Below are positions 52,052 to 64,000 of a DNA stretch of 64,000 nt, piece after piece. The DNA is taken from assembly GCA_900708905.1 (NCBI GenBank), contig CAADRB010000018.1:1311668-1375667 (forward strand), written 5' to 3'. Origin of the DNA: Hymenolepis diminuta. Its lineage: Eukaryota > Platyhelminthes > Cestoda > Cyclophyllidea > Hymenolepididae. The notes under the pieces are model-generated. The model saw nothing but the letters and a program-made list of their open reading frames with translations. It did not search any database and was not told where the DNA came from. The position numbers and the translations under genes were made by a program. How positions within the stretch are numbered: the first letter of the stretch is position 1; every line of letters starts with the position of its first letter.

Positions 52052-52359
52052 GGATATATCATCGTCTGGTTCATTTTCGTCGACGAGAGGAATTGCTGAG
52101 TCTGGAAATAGCTATCTCAAGTTTTTAGACCGTCTGGAAAAGTGTCTGTGCTAATTAACCCACTCTTCTCACTTAAACTCCCAGGAGCTGGAAGAGATGG
52201 CAATTTTTCGGGCTTTATATCTAAGGGCATCTTGCTTTCCCTCATCCTTTCTAAGTTGAAAGTCATAATAGATGATAAAACCTACTGAATACGTTTGCGA
52301 AGATTTCGATGGAGACCCAGAGGAGTAGCTGCTTTTGGAGATCGTGGAGTAGAGGAAAA
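52052..52359 (-). CDS. Partial gene of unknown function (three micro-exons)
   Basis: Three exons connect in phase on the minus strand: 52359-52286, 52246-52131 and 52101-52052. They are separated by introns of 39 and 29 nt and followed by a GTAAGT donor at 52051. The peptide is basic and Ser/Pro-rich first (FSSTPRSPKAATPL, LHRNLRKRI), then has KPEKLPSLPAPGSLSEKSG, and ends acidic (VDENEPDDDIS). Such composition suggests a disordered regulatory or nuclear region, but no family was recognised. The start and the rest of the gene were not found: the right border of the inverted repeat lies only 350 bp downstream, and nothing certain lies upstream. A competing frame through the first two exons ends in a stop, so this model is only moderately supported. 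Confidence 0.45.
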
Positions 52360-53759
52360 CTGATTGTGACGACAGAGAATAATTCAAATTATTAGACCGT
52401 CAAGTATAGATTTCATTGTCTGAAGCCGAGTACAGTGGTTAGTCAAATGAAAAAGGCGTGTTCGAAGAATGATGAAAAGAAAATTTGGTGAACACGTGGA
52501 TGCCACCTTGCACTGTTTTATCACATGCAATTAGCAAAGTGAAAGTGAGATCTACGAGTCTATCATGTGATCGATTTGCAGTCTGCTTAAACCGTTTTAT
52601 ATCAATGTAAATGACTATTGCTTTATTAAATCCAGGACAATACTAGCAAGGTAATACGGATTAGGGTGGCACCTGCAATGACGTGAGGTACTTAATTAAG
52701 TACACATAGATAGCTCAGAGGAAAGGCTCGAAGTATGAGTATGGATAAGTGCGCTACGTTAAGGGAGACCTCTAGAACGCGGTTGTAGCAGGCAAAGTGC
52801 TATAAGTTGAAGAAAGCCAAGCGAATACACTTTGGAGGAAAATGAGACAACATGGGAATACAATGGGATGATTCAAATATGTCAGTGTGGATTGTATCAC
52901 CTAGGGACGAGATTTGCGCGTCAACGCAAAGACGTCATTACATCTTGATAAATAGATATTTTGCATAGGCGTTTGAGTCATTGTGTCCAAAACGAATTTT
53001 AGAGTATGAGAAAGGTACAACCTCCAAAATCAGCCGAAATAAGAGAAGAAATACTAAGGGATAGGAAACCACAAGAGACCTTTGGTGGGCGTACAATATA
53101 TGCTGGGGGATGTAATAGAATCAGAGTTCACATTTTAAGAAACCGGAATTTAACATGTCACTTTCGATTTTAAAGTACTTTCCTGAATCTATTTAATCTT
53201 CTCCGGACATAGGAAGCTCTCTCCATGTTTCCAATAAATTCTATATTCAACTCAGTAGCCTTATTATCTTGGGGGCGAAATTGTTTCTAAGTTAGAAATG
53301 TTTTATATCCTTATGTAACTCGAGTCCTCATCTACGAAATGTTATCAATTTATTTTATATTACTATATTATATAGCATATTATCTAACAGGGAGACTCCC
53401 TGGTTCGTTCTAATTACAAAATGTAAATCAATTCATTCCTTGACTTATTCTACAGTCAATTTATTTCCTATCTGTTTCATCCTACCTATTTCACCCTGCT
53501 CGTTACGAGATTATTGCCTTACATTTGTTATTCCCTTATAAAAATACTCGGTTTTGAGGGTATTTTAATAACATTAGCAGTGGTAGTAGGCTAAGGGTTG
53601 ACAGATTCGAACATTGCGTACACCTCCACAATCAAATATTTAATATCGCTTCCCATACCAAACCTAAGGAACCAAAGCATATGATAAAAAGATAACAGTT
53701 TTATTACAAAATCAATTTACAATAGCCATTTGCGTTCAGATTCTACAATTACACACACA
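52360..53759. other. Region between the partial gene and INTS4
   Basis: No firm coding exons were recognised, although 5' exons of the partial gene at 52052-52359 should lie in it if that model is right. The B-box-like AGATTCGAACA on the minus strand near 53605-53616 may be a remnant of the SINE family. The right end holds the INTS4 3' UTR, with a polyadenylation signal at 53700-53705 (-). Confidence 0.45.
53700..53705 (-). terminator. Polyadenylation signal of INTS4
   Basis: AATAAA on the minus strand, 54 nt downstream of the INTS4 stop codon. Confidence 0.6.
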
Positions 53760-56700
53760 TCACCAAGTATATGAAGTATCCGCAGGATGCATTTTCACTT
53801 TTCCAACCACTCCAGGAGGCAATAGGGAAATGACACCACAGAAGGGAGGTACCGCCACTTTTTCATCAATTTCACCACTATCATCTGATGCTACGGGGAC
53901 AATGAGTCCCAGTCCAATTTCCATTGTTGCCGTGGCGGTCCATCCAGAGGCAGTAAATTCCAGGTTGGTCTAAAGAGCAAGGAATAGATTGAGTAAAAAC
54001 GGTGCTACTTACAAAATTTAAATAGATACTGTATTTAACTAACCTGTAGTTCGAGGGATTTGCATTCCGAAGGTGAAGATGCAGACTGTTCATCAGTTTC
54101 TTCAGATGATGGGGATTGGAGTAAAGGAGACCAACAGTGAGCAGGAGGTTTCCACAAAGTTTGTTGGAGTTGACGCTGTTTGCCAGAATCTGGTCGGCAG
54201 TATACAACTCTGACTCGATCCCTAGAAAGTTTTAGATGTATTACATATTACTAATACTTGAACACTGATAAACTGTGTTAGCGCAAATTCTTATTGTATG
54301 CAAAAAAGACAATCAAAAAATCTCACAGACCTCTAATTTTAAGGTAATTGACTTTGAAAGCTATGCATCTGAATCTGAGACAGAGCACGACACTGACTAA
54401 ATAACAATGTTTTTTCCCTGGCTTTAAAATAAAATTCACACCTGAACTGATCGGAGGAAGAGTTGAAATGTAAGGCATTTAAAATCAAAAACTACTCATT
54501 TGTATTCCACCACCTCCGTCTTTTCCTATACGCAGGTTAGGACGTACGCCTTTGTTATGTCTTGTATGAACGTGTACGAATCCGCTTCTGTGCCCCTTTG
54601 TTAATGAGCCATCCGTTAAAATTGTCAAACTATCCCACTCTCCCCAAAGTATATTTCTACATATCGTAATAAGCGCATTCAGTTACTCCCCCATCTTCTA
54701 AATTTGGATAGACTGGAGCTGGCAATTTAGCGCCACAAGGAAAGGGGTTTAAACACTTTAGGTTTTACGATTAGTAACTTGATATCGAGAAGTGCCGACC
54801 ACGTGGTAAAAGACATTCTTAAACGGAATTGGCCATCTGCAAAGCTACGATACGTATATCTTAAAATTTAAGATAAACTGGAGATTATTGTTACCTAGCC
54901 TGCTCCAGAGTCAATCCTGTAATAATAGCCCGAATTGGAACAGCCACTGATGAAAGAAAAGCTGTAAATCGGATTTCGGGAATAGCCTCTGCTTTCTTCT
55001 CTGATGTAGCCGTTGAATTCGTCTCTGAACTTATCGCAGGTGGACAGAGAAGCTGAGCATGGGGTTTATGAATGCGTTCAGCTGCATCGACAATGTTGTC
55101 TGAGTTCAGAAAAACGTCAACAACTTCTGTGACTGCCCGTCGAACAACCTCTGTGTCAAGGAAGAAGGAGGCCTTCAGACGATGAGCTGCAGAACGGATG
55201 ACGTGAATTGCACAGATTTCGTTGGCAGTCAGTCCGAGGAACATATGTTCGGCCTAAAAAAATACGTGGAATATCAATTACTTGGATTCAAACTTTAAAT
55301 TAAATCTATCGGTAAGCATCTAGATAGACATATGTTGAAAAGGTATACAATAAAAATGTCTCTTATAAGTTTTGCTTATTTCGTTCAACTAAGGTTAAAA
55401 GGCCATGCCACTTCACGTCATGACCAATTGTCAACCATCGATAGGTTCGTTATTTGACAAATCATATTCCACCACATTGAATATAAGCAATCAATGATCA
55501 GTTCAGTCTTCTCCGACCTCTCACAATCAAACGAATTCAACTCTTACGTATAAAATAGATCACGAATCACATCAATAAAGCTAATCTCGTCTGGCCAGTA
55601 AACTAATCTCAGTCGTCTCTCCTTCTCCCTCCCTGGGATTTCTAAAGAGTGAACTCGTAAAATTCACCGTCTAATCAAAATTCCCTGAATTAATCATAAA
55701 AATGCGGCAAGGCTAATCATAAGCTTAAATCAGTTACAAATGTCAATTACTTTACGTTCTTCTCCTCACCTTAATTGTTAAACGGAGCGCCTGCCGAACT
55801 TGAATAGCCCGTTGGTCGGGTGTGGCCACAACAGCATCTGCAGCACAGAGAGAGTCCATTTTATCATCAGGTAGAGAAGCCGAAAGAAGGGAGAGTACGG
55901 CTTTGAGAAGGCACCCGAGAAAGTGAGGCAAGCTCCCCAAGCAGGCATTATTTTCCGATGTCTGTTGACAAATTCGCAGCTCCTCGTGGATTACACTTTT
56001 GAGACGATTCACGCAGTTTCGACGATGCAAGTCTGCACCACGACTCTCACTGAAGAAAAAGGAAAGAGAGTAATTCGAGACAGATTGTTCTGACTTAAAT
56101 CAGCTGTCCATTCTATTTTTAGACAATTGGATTTTGAATATAGTAAACCCTTGACCTGACTTCTTCTTTTGACTTGTGTACTTGTCCTTGAGACAAGGTT
56201 TCAGAACTTGATTTGATCGAATATTCCAGCCATATCTCATTAAAGTCCTTACTCGGATTTTGCTTAATTTTGTTAGTCGTGACTTTGAGTATGAGCTCTT
56301 ATTCATAACATTTTCACTGTTACAATACTAGTTAAAATCGTCTTCCTTAATGCGTTCCCACTGAATTTCCCAGATGGATTTTTTAACTTCTTTGCATTTA
56401 CAGAGCTTAAGATCTGCCGAACCATTACAAGAAATTTTCTTAACTAAACAGATCTCCACTTTAAGAGGTAGCAACTTACTCGACTTCCATATATTCTACT
56501 CTCTGAAGTTTCTGAGATGTTATTCTAGGAGAAGGAAGAGATTCAACACATTCCATTGTCAAACGACGCAACATTTCGACCGTGGAGGTGAGGAATCGCA
56601 GAAATTGGCTATTCCCAGTTTCTCCTCCCTCTTCCAAACGTGGTTTCTTCAGAAAAAATTAAAACCCAACAATGATAGGATAGTACTAGAAGGTGATGTC

Positions 56701-59700
56701 TTGCACTTAAACATAATCAGCCTACCTTTGAAAGAAGAGAATAGTCAGTACATAATTGTCCCACGCAAGGCAAAGGTAGGTTCTGTTTTGGTAACAGATG
56801 AGGCATCATTTCACGCAGATAGATCTGGGTAAAAAAGCGAAGCATTATTGAGGACAAGAGCCTTTTAATTCTAGTTCTAAGGACGTCTGACAATAACAGA
56901 CTTAAGGCTCTCCTTAAGGCAGGAAGAAGGCTGATCTTTGGATTGTGCTCTTACAGAGTCATGGGGAGAGCTAGCTCAATGGATTCATCAGAGAAATCCT
57001 GTGGAAAGGTTCAAAAAAGATTTTGTTTTTGGGCTGCTATGAAAAGTTGTCCTAGTTCATTTAGCCCAAATCTTCTTTCGAATTATCAGACACTGAGGAA
57101 AAAGCCTGCGGAAAATCATAGAAAAGGTGAGTCTTATATTTAACTAAATTGTCATGGGTGAATAGCCAACAGTATTAAATCCTGTTCCTAAAAGCCTGAA
57201 TCCCACCTCCTCAAGGGAATTCGAGGGAAAGCTGTGGAGTGAGAAAAGAAGGAACAAAACTACACTACAGACGGCTCACTGTTTCTCAAGTGTAACGATT
57301 AACAGGGATTTCCAGTTGCTTAAAGTCTTATATAAGACCATAGTGATTGAAATGTCCCATATCAACATGTCATCCTCCGTATTGACATCAGGTTCGATGC
57401 GAGTCTCTCAAAAGACCTTTTGAAAAAGCATCAGCATATATTCTTTCAGGCTGAGTGCTGAATAAAAAAAACAAACTTGATTCCCATGAACGCTTTCCCC
57501 ATATCATTTACTCCCACATATAGTTAGACATTTCCGTGTCCAAATAGCGTAACGCACATTATTATTTTTCTAATAAAATGACATGTGCAATTTCTACTGA
57601 AATTATTTAAGTAGAATGGATGAACTCTTTGACATGCTTGTGAAGAGATGAGATGTTGTGGGAACTGAGCGGCCATATCGGGTTTGGCTGGGTAAGCGTT
57701 GAGTACGATTAGAGCAACAGTGATATAAATTGGATCCTCCTTGAAGGGTATCTCTTCTCCATAGAAGGGATGAGTTTTTAGAAGGCTAGTAGCAGACAAC
57801 TCCACAAACACCGGGTGGCGACGTCCAACAGAAGCCGCACAACTAGAAATGAGATTACAATAAAGGTAAAATATTGAACAGGATAGTACTGACGACTACA
57901 GCGATTTTCAATATTGATTCGAATTCAATTACAGGAAAACTATACATAAAGAACATTCGAAACATACCAATTATAAAGGCGACAGCTTTATTTCGAAAGC
58001 GACGAACTTTTATGGCTTCAAATCTTACAGACAAAAATGCAACGTATCACTCTGACTTTTAAAAGTTTAAACTGGGGGATATTCTACTTTTCAATATAGA
58101 CTTGAGGTAATTAATGATTGCAGTAATTGACAACAAAGTGATAAGAGATGTACTTGAATATTAACAATCAAAACAAAATTTTAGAATACTGCAGAGAGAA
58201 TTCGTTCCGAGCACACCAAATTCTATGATTATTGGTTGCCTGTGCTCCCACCAGGGAATGAAATTTCCTAGCTACCATATTATTTGCGAATCGATTCCAA
58301 ACATCGTAATAAAGGACTAAGTGAGCTACAGGTCTTCATTCTTCTACGTCTGAGCCATTGTAGGCTTAATGAAGCTCAATGGAGAGCCCAGATTATATAA
58401 GTAGATACGTACCAAATCTGTGTGCGCAGATCTAGAGGGAGCCCACTTTTGACAAATGGGATTTAAAGTAAAAATTTTGCCAATCATACAAAAGTGTTAA
58501 TTCAAACTTTGGAGTGTAAAATAATCAAAAGAAAAGCATACACCCGAATTGCTTCTAAGTGATGGTTAGTTAGAAAAGCTAGTATATGAGAATGGTGATA
58601 ATGAAAATGTATAAACACGTAAACTTTCAATCAAAACAGACCTCAGAGTCGAGTTCGACTGAACGTAACACCTCAAATATATTAAGATAAGAACACAGAG
58701 ATATTGATATACAAGAGCAAGAAGAATTTTACTTTTCACTCCCCTTTTTATTAACTAAAGCTCTGTTTTGTAACATTTGCAGCGGTGCCCAACTTGCAAG
58801 TCAATAAATTTCCCCCATTGAAATTTTTTCGAGATAGCAAAGAATTTTCCCATACCTTATTAACTCGGATAGTTGATATGGCCTGATTTTCCACAAAACG
58901 CTGGGAATGCCATTGCCATTAAGTCAAACGATCTGTTTATTGATCTAAGATGGCTTCCCCACAGTTCGAAGTTGAGTGGGCATATAGCAAAGGCGCAACC
59001 AAACGCGCAATCTACCCACATCTACCTTCTGATAAGATGTGGGAAACATCTACAAATCAACTTATATATGTAAATTAGACTGCTATATAAGGCGTCATGC
59101 ACAAATTGAGCTTCTGCATATAAACCGGTGTCCAAGACGCTAGATATAAATTGCAAATCATCACTTACTTCCAGATGGAATCCCTATCCTCCCTATACAT
59201 CCGCATATTCATTATTAGACCATCAAGAAGTGTGAGCAGACAGGGTGGTGAACCAAGCCTGCAGCGCGAAAGCAAGTCATGCAAGCGTCTTCGAACAATT
59301 GCACAATCCTCGGCCAACGCTGAGGTAACAATAGACATTTGATCGGTGAGAATTGGTACCTGTGAAAAAAGGAAAAGAGGAAAGAGAAATGATTAATACA
59401 TTCAATCTCTTGAGGTACACTTATCGACCTTGATACCCAACTATAACCTAAATATCATTTAATGAGCAGCGATTGAATGACATGATGTTATGTGATACAC
59501 CCCGTTGGGTGTTCGAAGTGTGCGTGCACGTATTCCTCATTCTACTATTTGCCACTAGGTGCGTTGCTATTGAGTAGGTGAAAGAAATTATAAGTAACAA
59601 TATCGCCAGCAAACAGGAAAGTACTTGCCAGCAAGCAGACCAACCAGAGCAATATGAGCGTACAAGTAAAAAAGTGAAGTGTGGATATGAGCCCTACTCA

Positions 59701-62434
59701 AATTCAATCCTTTGCTATTTACGATGAAAGCAGTCATTGTAAGTCGCCCTTGTAACCTATAGCGTTCTTGGTCCACCTTTCTAACGCTATATACATTTAT
59801 ACTCTTTGATCCTACATCGCCATGTCCATAATGAATCCTTATTTAGACCGCTCTTCCCACGATCTCAATGAATGAGCAATTTCTAAACCTCATAAATTTC
59901 ATTGGTTTCCTTATCTACCATTTTTATTGAACATTTCCGCTGCATCATAATCAGCATCTGTATTAAGCATAATCAAGCTTGAGTGAACACATTGCATGTT
60001 AGCCCCATTTTTCTACTTTTTCTCCAAGAAAGCAGCGAGGTAGCATCATGGAGCCCCTTTGATAGGTAAATGGCATTCTGCTACTTCTCTTATTAACCAG
60101 TAATATCCGGTAAGGTTGGTCATACCATACACTAGACGTACGCTGATGACTATCAAACCCGCGAAAGACCTGCACATGGAATGTTACGCCACAGGAGTAC
60201 ATATTAAGAAATTACTTTAGGTTTCAGGTAAAGGCCGAAATACTAACCTGATCTCCAACAACCTGAAGTGCTTTAATGGCGAGCAGTCGAACAGCCTGAA
60301 TATCATCTGTAAGCATATCGACAAGGATATCTTGACACAGTGAAGCGAAGAGGGTATTCCGTGCTGCGACTCTAGTTATTGTCTTGAGCATAGCACAACG
60401 AACTTCTACAAAATTAAATGAGAAAACATCAATTATAATACTAAGTAATTTACATAGGGAAAGTACATTTGGTTGCGCTTCACTACATGCAAGAGAGAGC
60501 AGATTAAGTCCAACGCGTATCTATATTTGTTAAAATACCAATTCAAGTCAATTAAATCTTTTAAGCTGCAAAATCGAATGACAGTGATAAACCAGTGAAA
60601 ATTTGCAGAAAGGAAGTGCTTCTCTTTTATGGAAAAAGTCATTGTAATGTGGTTTTAATGAACTTAGATAAGTTTGACATGGTTCAAATATTCAGACAGT
60701 TAAAAACCGTCGCTAACAGAATTTCATCCTAAAATCTAAGTCTTAACAAATTGCCGCCGGAAAAATTCTAAAGAGAATGATATTCGAATTTGAAGAAATC
60801 TTAATGAATTCCCAAAAGTGATAAAAAAGTGCTAACAAAATTTTGGGCGGGGCAGTAAATAAGAAAAAAATGCCTAAAACCATAATCCGAATTCCTCTCT
60901 CCTTTCTCCTAAGGGTAAAGCATTGAAGCAAATGATTCTGTTATAATAAATGTACCGTGGAATTCGTCCTCTAGTCCACATATGAAAGCTCCAGGAACAC
61001 CAGTTGCAAGGAGTGGAATAGAATCAACATCACCCGATCCCTTTTGGCCTCCAGGACGACGCCCTTTTGCGGAATTGGGAAGAGTACCCAGTTGGGAAAA
61101 TTTGTCCACTCCCCCTTTGGCTGCTGTTCGCTCGCAATAGCGCTTAACCTTCCAGTCAGACATCACCGTTTTCTCAAGGGTGATCATTAAAGTGTCATCA
61201 GAAACTAACTAAACGGCAAATGAAACAAGACAGATTAAATAAAATATATATAATTATTTAACTTAAAAGGGGTTCGTATAATAAAATAGATGGAATACAC
61301 TGATTAAAATAAAAATCGGAAGGTAGTTAATCAAAATTAAGCTGTAGTATGGTCTCTACAAAGATACATACTTGGGTACAAGCTATTCATAAGTTTGTAA
61401 ATAGTTTAAATAGCAAAAATATGGAACAGTATAGCATTTAAAGAAAACAAGAATACTGAATAGAAAACTAACAAATATAGAAAAGATGATCTACTAACTC
61501 TGAGATGTAAAAGAATGAAATAATAAATAGAACTCAAAAAGGCAGTTGATTAAGTTATGATGTAAGGATTAAACCAAGTTGAGAAATCGATTCCTTAGAA
61601 GCTGGACAAAGGAAAATTTATCTAGTCGAATCAATATTGATATCGACTCTCAAAGTGAGAGGTAAAGCACATGTGCGACTGTCGACTACAAACTCATTAA
61701 TGAAATTTTAAGATTTCCTACGTAAAATCTCAACTAAACCACGGTCAACAGTAATGTTCAAAAGAATGTCAACTACCTCAGCTAAATCAGCAATCAATTC
61801 AGCGGCCGATACTCTAACAAATCGACTGCCATCTTGAAAACGATCACAGATTCTAGAAAATGCGTCATCGATTAGTTTTACAGGTTTTCTCCAAGAAGGG
61901 TTTACACGATTCGGGTAAAACTGTAAATCAAGAGATGCACTCTCGAGTGGATTAACAGTATCCAGAGAAAATTCTTTTTGACCAAAACGCAGACTCAATG
62001 TATGGATAGATTTTAGACTGACTTGGCGAACTTTTGCATTATCTTCTGTAAGAATTTTGCATGCAAGAATATAAACTTGTAACCAGTGATCCGAAATCCA
62101 GTCCAATTTTTCCTTGTCTCCAATGCTAGTTGATTTATCCGGATCGTATTTGGTCCAGTCTGAAAGGCACGAAATTGCCGTAGCTCTTACACGACAATCG
62201 CCTTGACAACAAAATGAGAGTATTAAATCGGCAGCGGTTGATGAGCCTAAAGGAGTGCCAGGATTCTTGGTTTTTGATATCTTACATAGAGCGACTGCCT
62301 GAGTAGATGGGTTATTTGAATAAAGTTCCTAAACATATTTACGAATAATAAAGGGTCTTACATCAAGTTCAACTGCCAACTCAGAATCAGTCCCACACTT
62401 AACCAATGATTTATCGTTCATATCTATATTTGTG
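53760..62434 (-). CDS. INTS4: Integrator complex subunit 4 (5' end not resolved)
   Basis: Twelve exons: 62434-62362, 62328-61777, 61208-60956, 60405-60248, 59359-59169, 57842-about 57626, 56824-56726, 56646-56480, 56049-55770, 55253-54895, 54221-54044 and 53969-53760. Phases agree throughout and give 911 residues; human INTS4 has 963. INTS4 is a HEAT-repeat scaffold that binds the INTS9-INTS11 endonuclease, which cleaves snRNA and other nascent transcripts in the nucleus. Matches in order: DCRVRATAISCL, LIDDAFSRICDRF, VRVSAAELIADLAE, TLEKTVMSDWKVKRY, GAFICGLEDEFHEVR, DRDSIWN, GRRHPVF, YLREMMPHLLPK, and a beta-rich C-terminus from IRFTAFL to a GKVKM motif. The first intron is 33 nt. The donor at about 57625 (GTTCAT) is weak. 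The acceptor at 62434 has an alternative at 62423. N-terminal exons lie farther right or are unrecognised. Confidence 0.9.
62329..62361 (-). other. 33-nt intron of INTS4
   Basis: GTAAGACCC..ATGTTTAG, 33 nt, removed in phase 0 between ELAVELD and ELYSNNPS. Read through, it ends in an in-frame TAG, so splicing is needed to keep the protein open. Confidence 0.75.
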
Positions 62435-64000
62435 CTAAAAGTTGAAAAAGATGTATGTTGAAAAAGTTGAAGGTTGAAAAAAAGAATGTAAATTAAGTCA
62501 ATACTTATTAAATAACGTTGATTAAGATACCAACACATCAAGTATATATTAAGAGCACATAAATATACACTTGCAAAGATCTTCCAATTCAGCACTACGT
62601 TATGACCTTCATGACGATTCAACACCCTAAAGCAAATAATACACTTATTTCCCTAAAAAAATATTTATAGACATTATGCTAAAATTATACTTAATAAATT
62701 TAGTCTGCTGTCGAGCAAATTCTTTTGTGTATTCTTTCTCATTAATCAATACTAGCAAAGACTAGGTTGTAGAGAGTGAAAATGGAAACATAGTCACAAA
62801 TGAGAGCATCAAAATAAGTATTTTGATATAAGATCACCAATAATCACTACTCTTTTGATAGAAATTTTATCATTATGTAACACATGCCATACGACCAAAC
62901 GACTTTAATATTTAAATTCAGCATAACAGATATCTTATAAATTGTCGTAAACAGACACGAAAAATTCAAATAGATTAACTCCTTTATTAGATACGTAATT
63001 GGGTAAAGTAATTCACAACCTTACAACTCCTCCATGTGTAACTTCTAATTCATAGATTCAGAGTCTTTCTAAAGATTAAACAATGTAATAAAATGCAGCT
63101 GCTGGTTATCAAGAGTCAATCTTGAAGAATACTTTTTTTTCGGAAAATATTACGCTAATTTAATGAGTTCAAATTAGCAATTCATCCTGATTATAAATGG
63201 AAATTGGCAGTTTAACCAGCTGTATTTTTCATTCCAAAACTTTTATTCAGCTTATTTCAAGATCTGACAAATCAAAGAAGTTTTTGCTTTGACCAAGTTG
63301 TCATAGCCAAAACAACGAAGCCGACTCCTACCTCAAAATTTTTAAATTTTCGCTTAAAGGGCATCTGGGTACACGCACAAAAGATAGCGATATTTCTCAT
63401 TGTTGGCAGGGTCCTCGAGCGAAATGATCAAAATCTCCAGGTATTTCAATGTTAATAGATGAAAAAGATACCAGAATGTTATCCCCAACGTTTACAAAAG
63501 ATTCTCTGTAAACCTCATCAAAGGATCTTTTGAACAAACAGCAGTATATGTTCGTTCGCATGGAGATTTTCCCGATAACTTCAGAAGCTAAAACTACCAA
63601 TTAGCGTGAGGAGTCATTAAAAAATCCTTCGACTCCCCACAACCTTCAGTAGGGACGCCTATTGAGATCTCACGTTTACCCCTCCCCAGGGGATGTGGTA
63701 ATTCTTGTCGATCCTGCTCTTGGCCACTTTCTAGGAATTAAATTTACATGCTTACAAACTCCTTAACAAGACACTCTCGAGGTTTATACTTCTCGAAAAT
63801 AAGCCCGTTCGTCACCAAATTACCGTCTTTCTATCATGTTGTGCGGTGAAGATTGAAATAAGCCAGAAGGATGCTGGGCGCTAAAGTCGTTTATTCAGAC
63901 TTTAGGTATAGAACCACTCCTCTCGATTCTTCTATAGGACCTTGCGTTAAGTAATAAAAATGCCATCGCAAACGTAAAATTTTGTATAACTGTTAACCTT
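62435..64000. other. Right-hand region, possible INTS4 5' part
   Basis: INTS4 is still missing about 50 or more N-terminal residues, so one or more exons should lie here or beyond the window. A minus-strand stretch at about 62626-62569 (HEGHNVVLNWKIFA) ends at a GT and could join in phase to an alternative acceptor at 62423, but it does not clearly match INTS4. A 67-codon minus frame at 63600-63397 is unassigned. Nothing else was recognised. Confidence 0.4.

Noticed and set aside
53881..54207. Long minus-strand open frame crossing the last INTS4 intron
   Set aside because: It runs in a different frame through both exons and a spliceable 74-nt intron. Phase continuity from the upstream exon (AG plus G) and the INTS4-like C-terminus fix the other frame.
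56374..56832. 152-codon plus-strand open frame
   Set aside because: It is antisense to two INTS4 exons that fit the family and join in phase.
61708..61776. Extension of INTS4 exon 61777-62328 to the end of its open frame
   Set aside because: The family alignment breaks after LIADLAE at a GAG/GTAGTT donor, and the next exon resumes the pattern in phase 0.

Overview
The window is nuclear DNA of a platyhelminth, most likely a digenean fluke; a schistosome relative is the best guess. The reasons are AT-rich sequence, sparse multi-exon genes, GT..AG introns that are extremely short at gene 5' ends (26-48 nt) and up to 7.7 kb toward 3' ends, 3' splice sites a few bases upstream of several start codons (compatible with spliced-leader trans-splicing), and decayed Ty3/gypsy elements of the CsRn1/Boudicca type known from flukes. 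The species is an inference. All gene models were built by hand from splice sites and phase continuity; no search was run.

Layout: 1-10050 intergenic, AT-rich. 10051-22978 (-) acyl-protein thioesterase / lysophospholipase (LYPLA type), six exons, complete at 237 aa; its two large introns are full of old repeats, a degenerate LTR and a tRNA-like SINE head. 24947-26634 (-) GEMIN6, two exons. 26819-27428 (-) a small MED9-like protein, only 184 bp upstream of GEMIN6 on the same strand, possibly one polycistron. 27865-30811 (+) an eight-exon gene of 454 aa, tentatively TEDC2, head-to-head with the MED9-like gene. 30812-40550 is gene-poor, with one old LTR (interrupted by a 40-N gap). 40892-45600 (-) holds two dead Ty3/gypsy elements. 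46712-47634 (+) is an unrecognised 298-aa gene with an internal duplication. 48581-51702 is a 3.1-kb inverted repeat with two 897-bp arms that look identical, each with a Pol II-like promoter pointing outward. 52052-52359 (-) is a short exon chain of an unidentified gene. 53760-62434 (-) is Integrator subunit 4 (INTS4), 12 exons, N-terminus not resolved. 62435-64000 shows nothing certain.

The recognised genes are housekeeping: snRNA processing (INTS4), snRNP assembly (GEMIN6), Mediator (MED9-like), protein depalmitoylation (LYPLA) and centriole maintenance (TEDC2-like). They do not form a pathway. The most unusual objects are the identical-arm inverted repeat, the set of micro-introns down to 26 nt, and the MED9-like/GEMIN6 close pair.
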